Part shown: positions 5,559 to 6,359 of the stretch, in pieces
Layout: every line of letters starts with the position of its first letter
Numbering within the stretch: the stretch's first letter is position 1
Assembly (NCBI GenBank): GCA_959021945.1
Contig: CAUEYG010000100.1
Span: 1-6,359 of the forward strand
DNA from: an uncultured Eubacteriales bacterium
GTDB lineage: Bacteria > Bacillota > Clostridia > Peptostreptococcales > Anaerovoracaceae
Direction of reading: 5' to 3'
Length of the DNA stretch: 6,359 bases
Position numbers and translations under genes: made by a program
Notes under the pieces: generated by a model
The model's input: the letters and a program-made list of their open reading frames with translations, nothing else
Database searches by the model: none
What the model was told of the DNA's origin: nothing

Positions 5559-6359
5559 ATGACAAAATATGATGAAAACAGAGAACTGAAATGTTCCTTT
5601 TGCGGAAAACCGCAAAGCCAGGTAAAACGGCTTATCAGTGGTTCGGGTGTCTATATCTGCAACGAATGTGTGGGACTGTGCCAGGACATTATTGCTGATG
5701 AAGAGCGGGCCAGCGAACGGCGGGCGCCTCAGGCGGGAAAAGACTACAGACTGCCTAAGCCAAAAGAAATTTCCGAAATTCTCAGCGATTATGTAATCGG
5801 ACAGGAGGATGCAAAAAAGGCCTTATCTGTTGCAGTATATAATCATTATAAGAGAATTAACAATCCAAAGCTTTCCTCAGACGATGTAGAGCTGCAAAAG
5901 AGCAATATCGTAATGATTGGGCCTACTGGTTCAGGAAAGACGCTTTTAGCTCAGACGCTGGCAAGGATACTCAATGTGCCCTTTGCCATTGCCGATGCTA
6001 CAGCTCTGACAGAGGCGGGCTATGTGGGAGAAGACGTTGAAAACATTCTGCTGAAACTGATACAGGCGGCGGATTACGATATAGAAAAAGCGCAGAAAGG
6101 GATTATCTACGTTGATGAAATTGATAAAATCGCAAGAAAATCAGATAATCCTTCCATTACAAGAGACGTAAGCGGAGAAGGCGTACAGCAGGCGCTTCTT
6201 AAGATCCTGGAAGGAACTGTTGCCAGTGTTCCTCCTCAAGGGGGCAGAAAGCATCCTCACCAGGAATTCCTACAGTTTGACACCAGCAATGTACTGTTCA
6301 TCTGCGGAGGAGCTTTCGATGGACTGGATAAGGTGATTCAGCGTAGAATGGGAGAAAAG
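5559..6359 (+). CDS. clpX: ClpX, ATP-dependent unfoldase of the Clp protease (5' part only)
   Basis: The first 267 codons of ClpX, open to the window edge; the family is usually 410-430 residues, so roughly a third is missing. ClpX hexamers recognise tagged substrates, unfold them and thread them into ClpP. The N-terminal zinc-binding domain has Cys12, Cys15, Cys34 and Cys37 (CSFC and CNEC). The AAA+ core shows Walker A GPTGSGKT (121-128), the substrate-gripping pore loop GYVG (154-157), Walker B IIYVDEIDK (182-190), and the conserved DNPSITRDVSGEGVQQALLK (196-215). The ClpP-docking IGF-type loop, sensor 1/2 and arginine finger regions lie at or past the edge and cannot all be judged. ATG 5559 follows AGGGGG (5547-5552) by 6 nt, and the gap to clpP is 13 nt, indicating co-transcription and possibly translational coupling. 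Confidence 0.97.
   Translation, partial: MTKYDENRELKCSFCGKPQSQVKRLISGSGVYICNECVGLCQDIIADEERASERRAPQAGKDYRLPKPKEISEILSDYVIGQEDAKKALSVAVYNHYKRINNPKLSSDDVELQKSNIVMIGPTGSGKTLLAQTLARILNVPFAIADATALTEAGYVGEDVENILLKLIQAADYDIEKAQKGIIYVDEIDKIARKSDNPSITRDVSGEGVQQALLKILEGTVASVPPQGGRKHPHQEFLQFDTSNVLFICGGAFDGLDKVIQRRMGEK

Noticed and set aside
1..6359. Mobile elements, CRISPR arrays, tRNA/rRNA genes, riboswitches or a novel defence system
   Set aside because: No transposase, terminal repeats, spaced direct repeats or structured RNA families were recognised. Genes are intact conserved metabolism and housekeeping with uniform orientation.

Overview
The window reads as a stretch of chromosome from an anaerobic, low-to-moderate-GC Firmicute, most likely class Clostridia. 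The support is: strong AGGAGG-type ribosome-binding sites, ATG starts, the tig-clpP-clpX gene order, proteins that closely match clostridial/bacillar family signatures, and A-tract/T-tract intrinsic terminators. I cannot name the genus from sequence alone. All genes lie on the + strand and I see no mobile element, CRISPR array, tRNA or rRNA.

Region 1 (1-2625) is the 3' part of an arginine deiminase (ADI) operon. It holds the C-terminal third of a catabolic ornithine carbamoyltransferase (arcB), a complete arginine deiminase (arcA) and a complete carbamate kinase (arcC), separated by only 34 and 28 nt and closed by an intrinsic terminator. Together they convert arginine to ornithine, ammonia and CO2 with one ATP made per arginine. 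The order is B-A-C, and no arginine/ornithine antiporter (arcD) follows arcC.

Region 2 (about 2700-3497) is a single-gene unit: a predicted sigma-A promoter with an extended -10, a small stand-alone CYTH-domain protein (probable metal-dependent triphosphate hydrolase), and its own terminator. The promoter position shows that the protein starts at 2803, not at the in-frame ATG at 2734.

Region 3 (3495-6359) is a protein quality-control cluster: a predicted promoter, trigger factor (tig), ClpP protease and the first 267 codons of the ClpX unfoldase, which runs off the window. Trigger factor meets nascent chains at the ribosome; ClpX and ClpP form the ATP-dependent degradation machine. A long, nearly perfect hairpin sits between tig and clpP, and a 9-bp inverted repeat overlaps the tig promoter. 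These are the most notable non-coding signals.

I found no convincing evidence of a new biological system. The coding content is conserved metabolism and housekeeping, with intact catalytic residues wherever they can be seen. The items worth a second look are intergenic structures and gene order.
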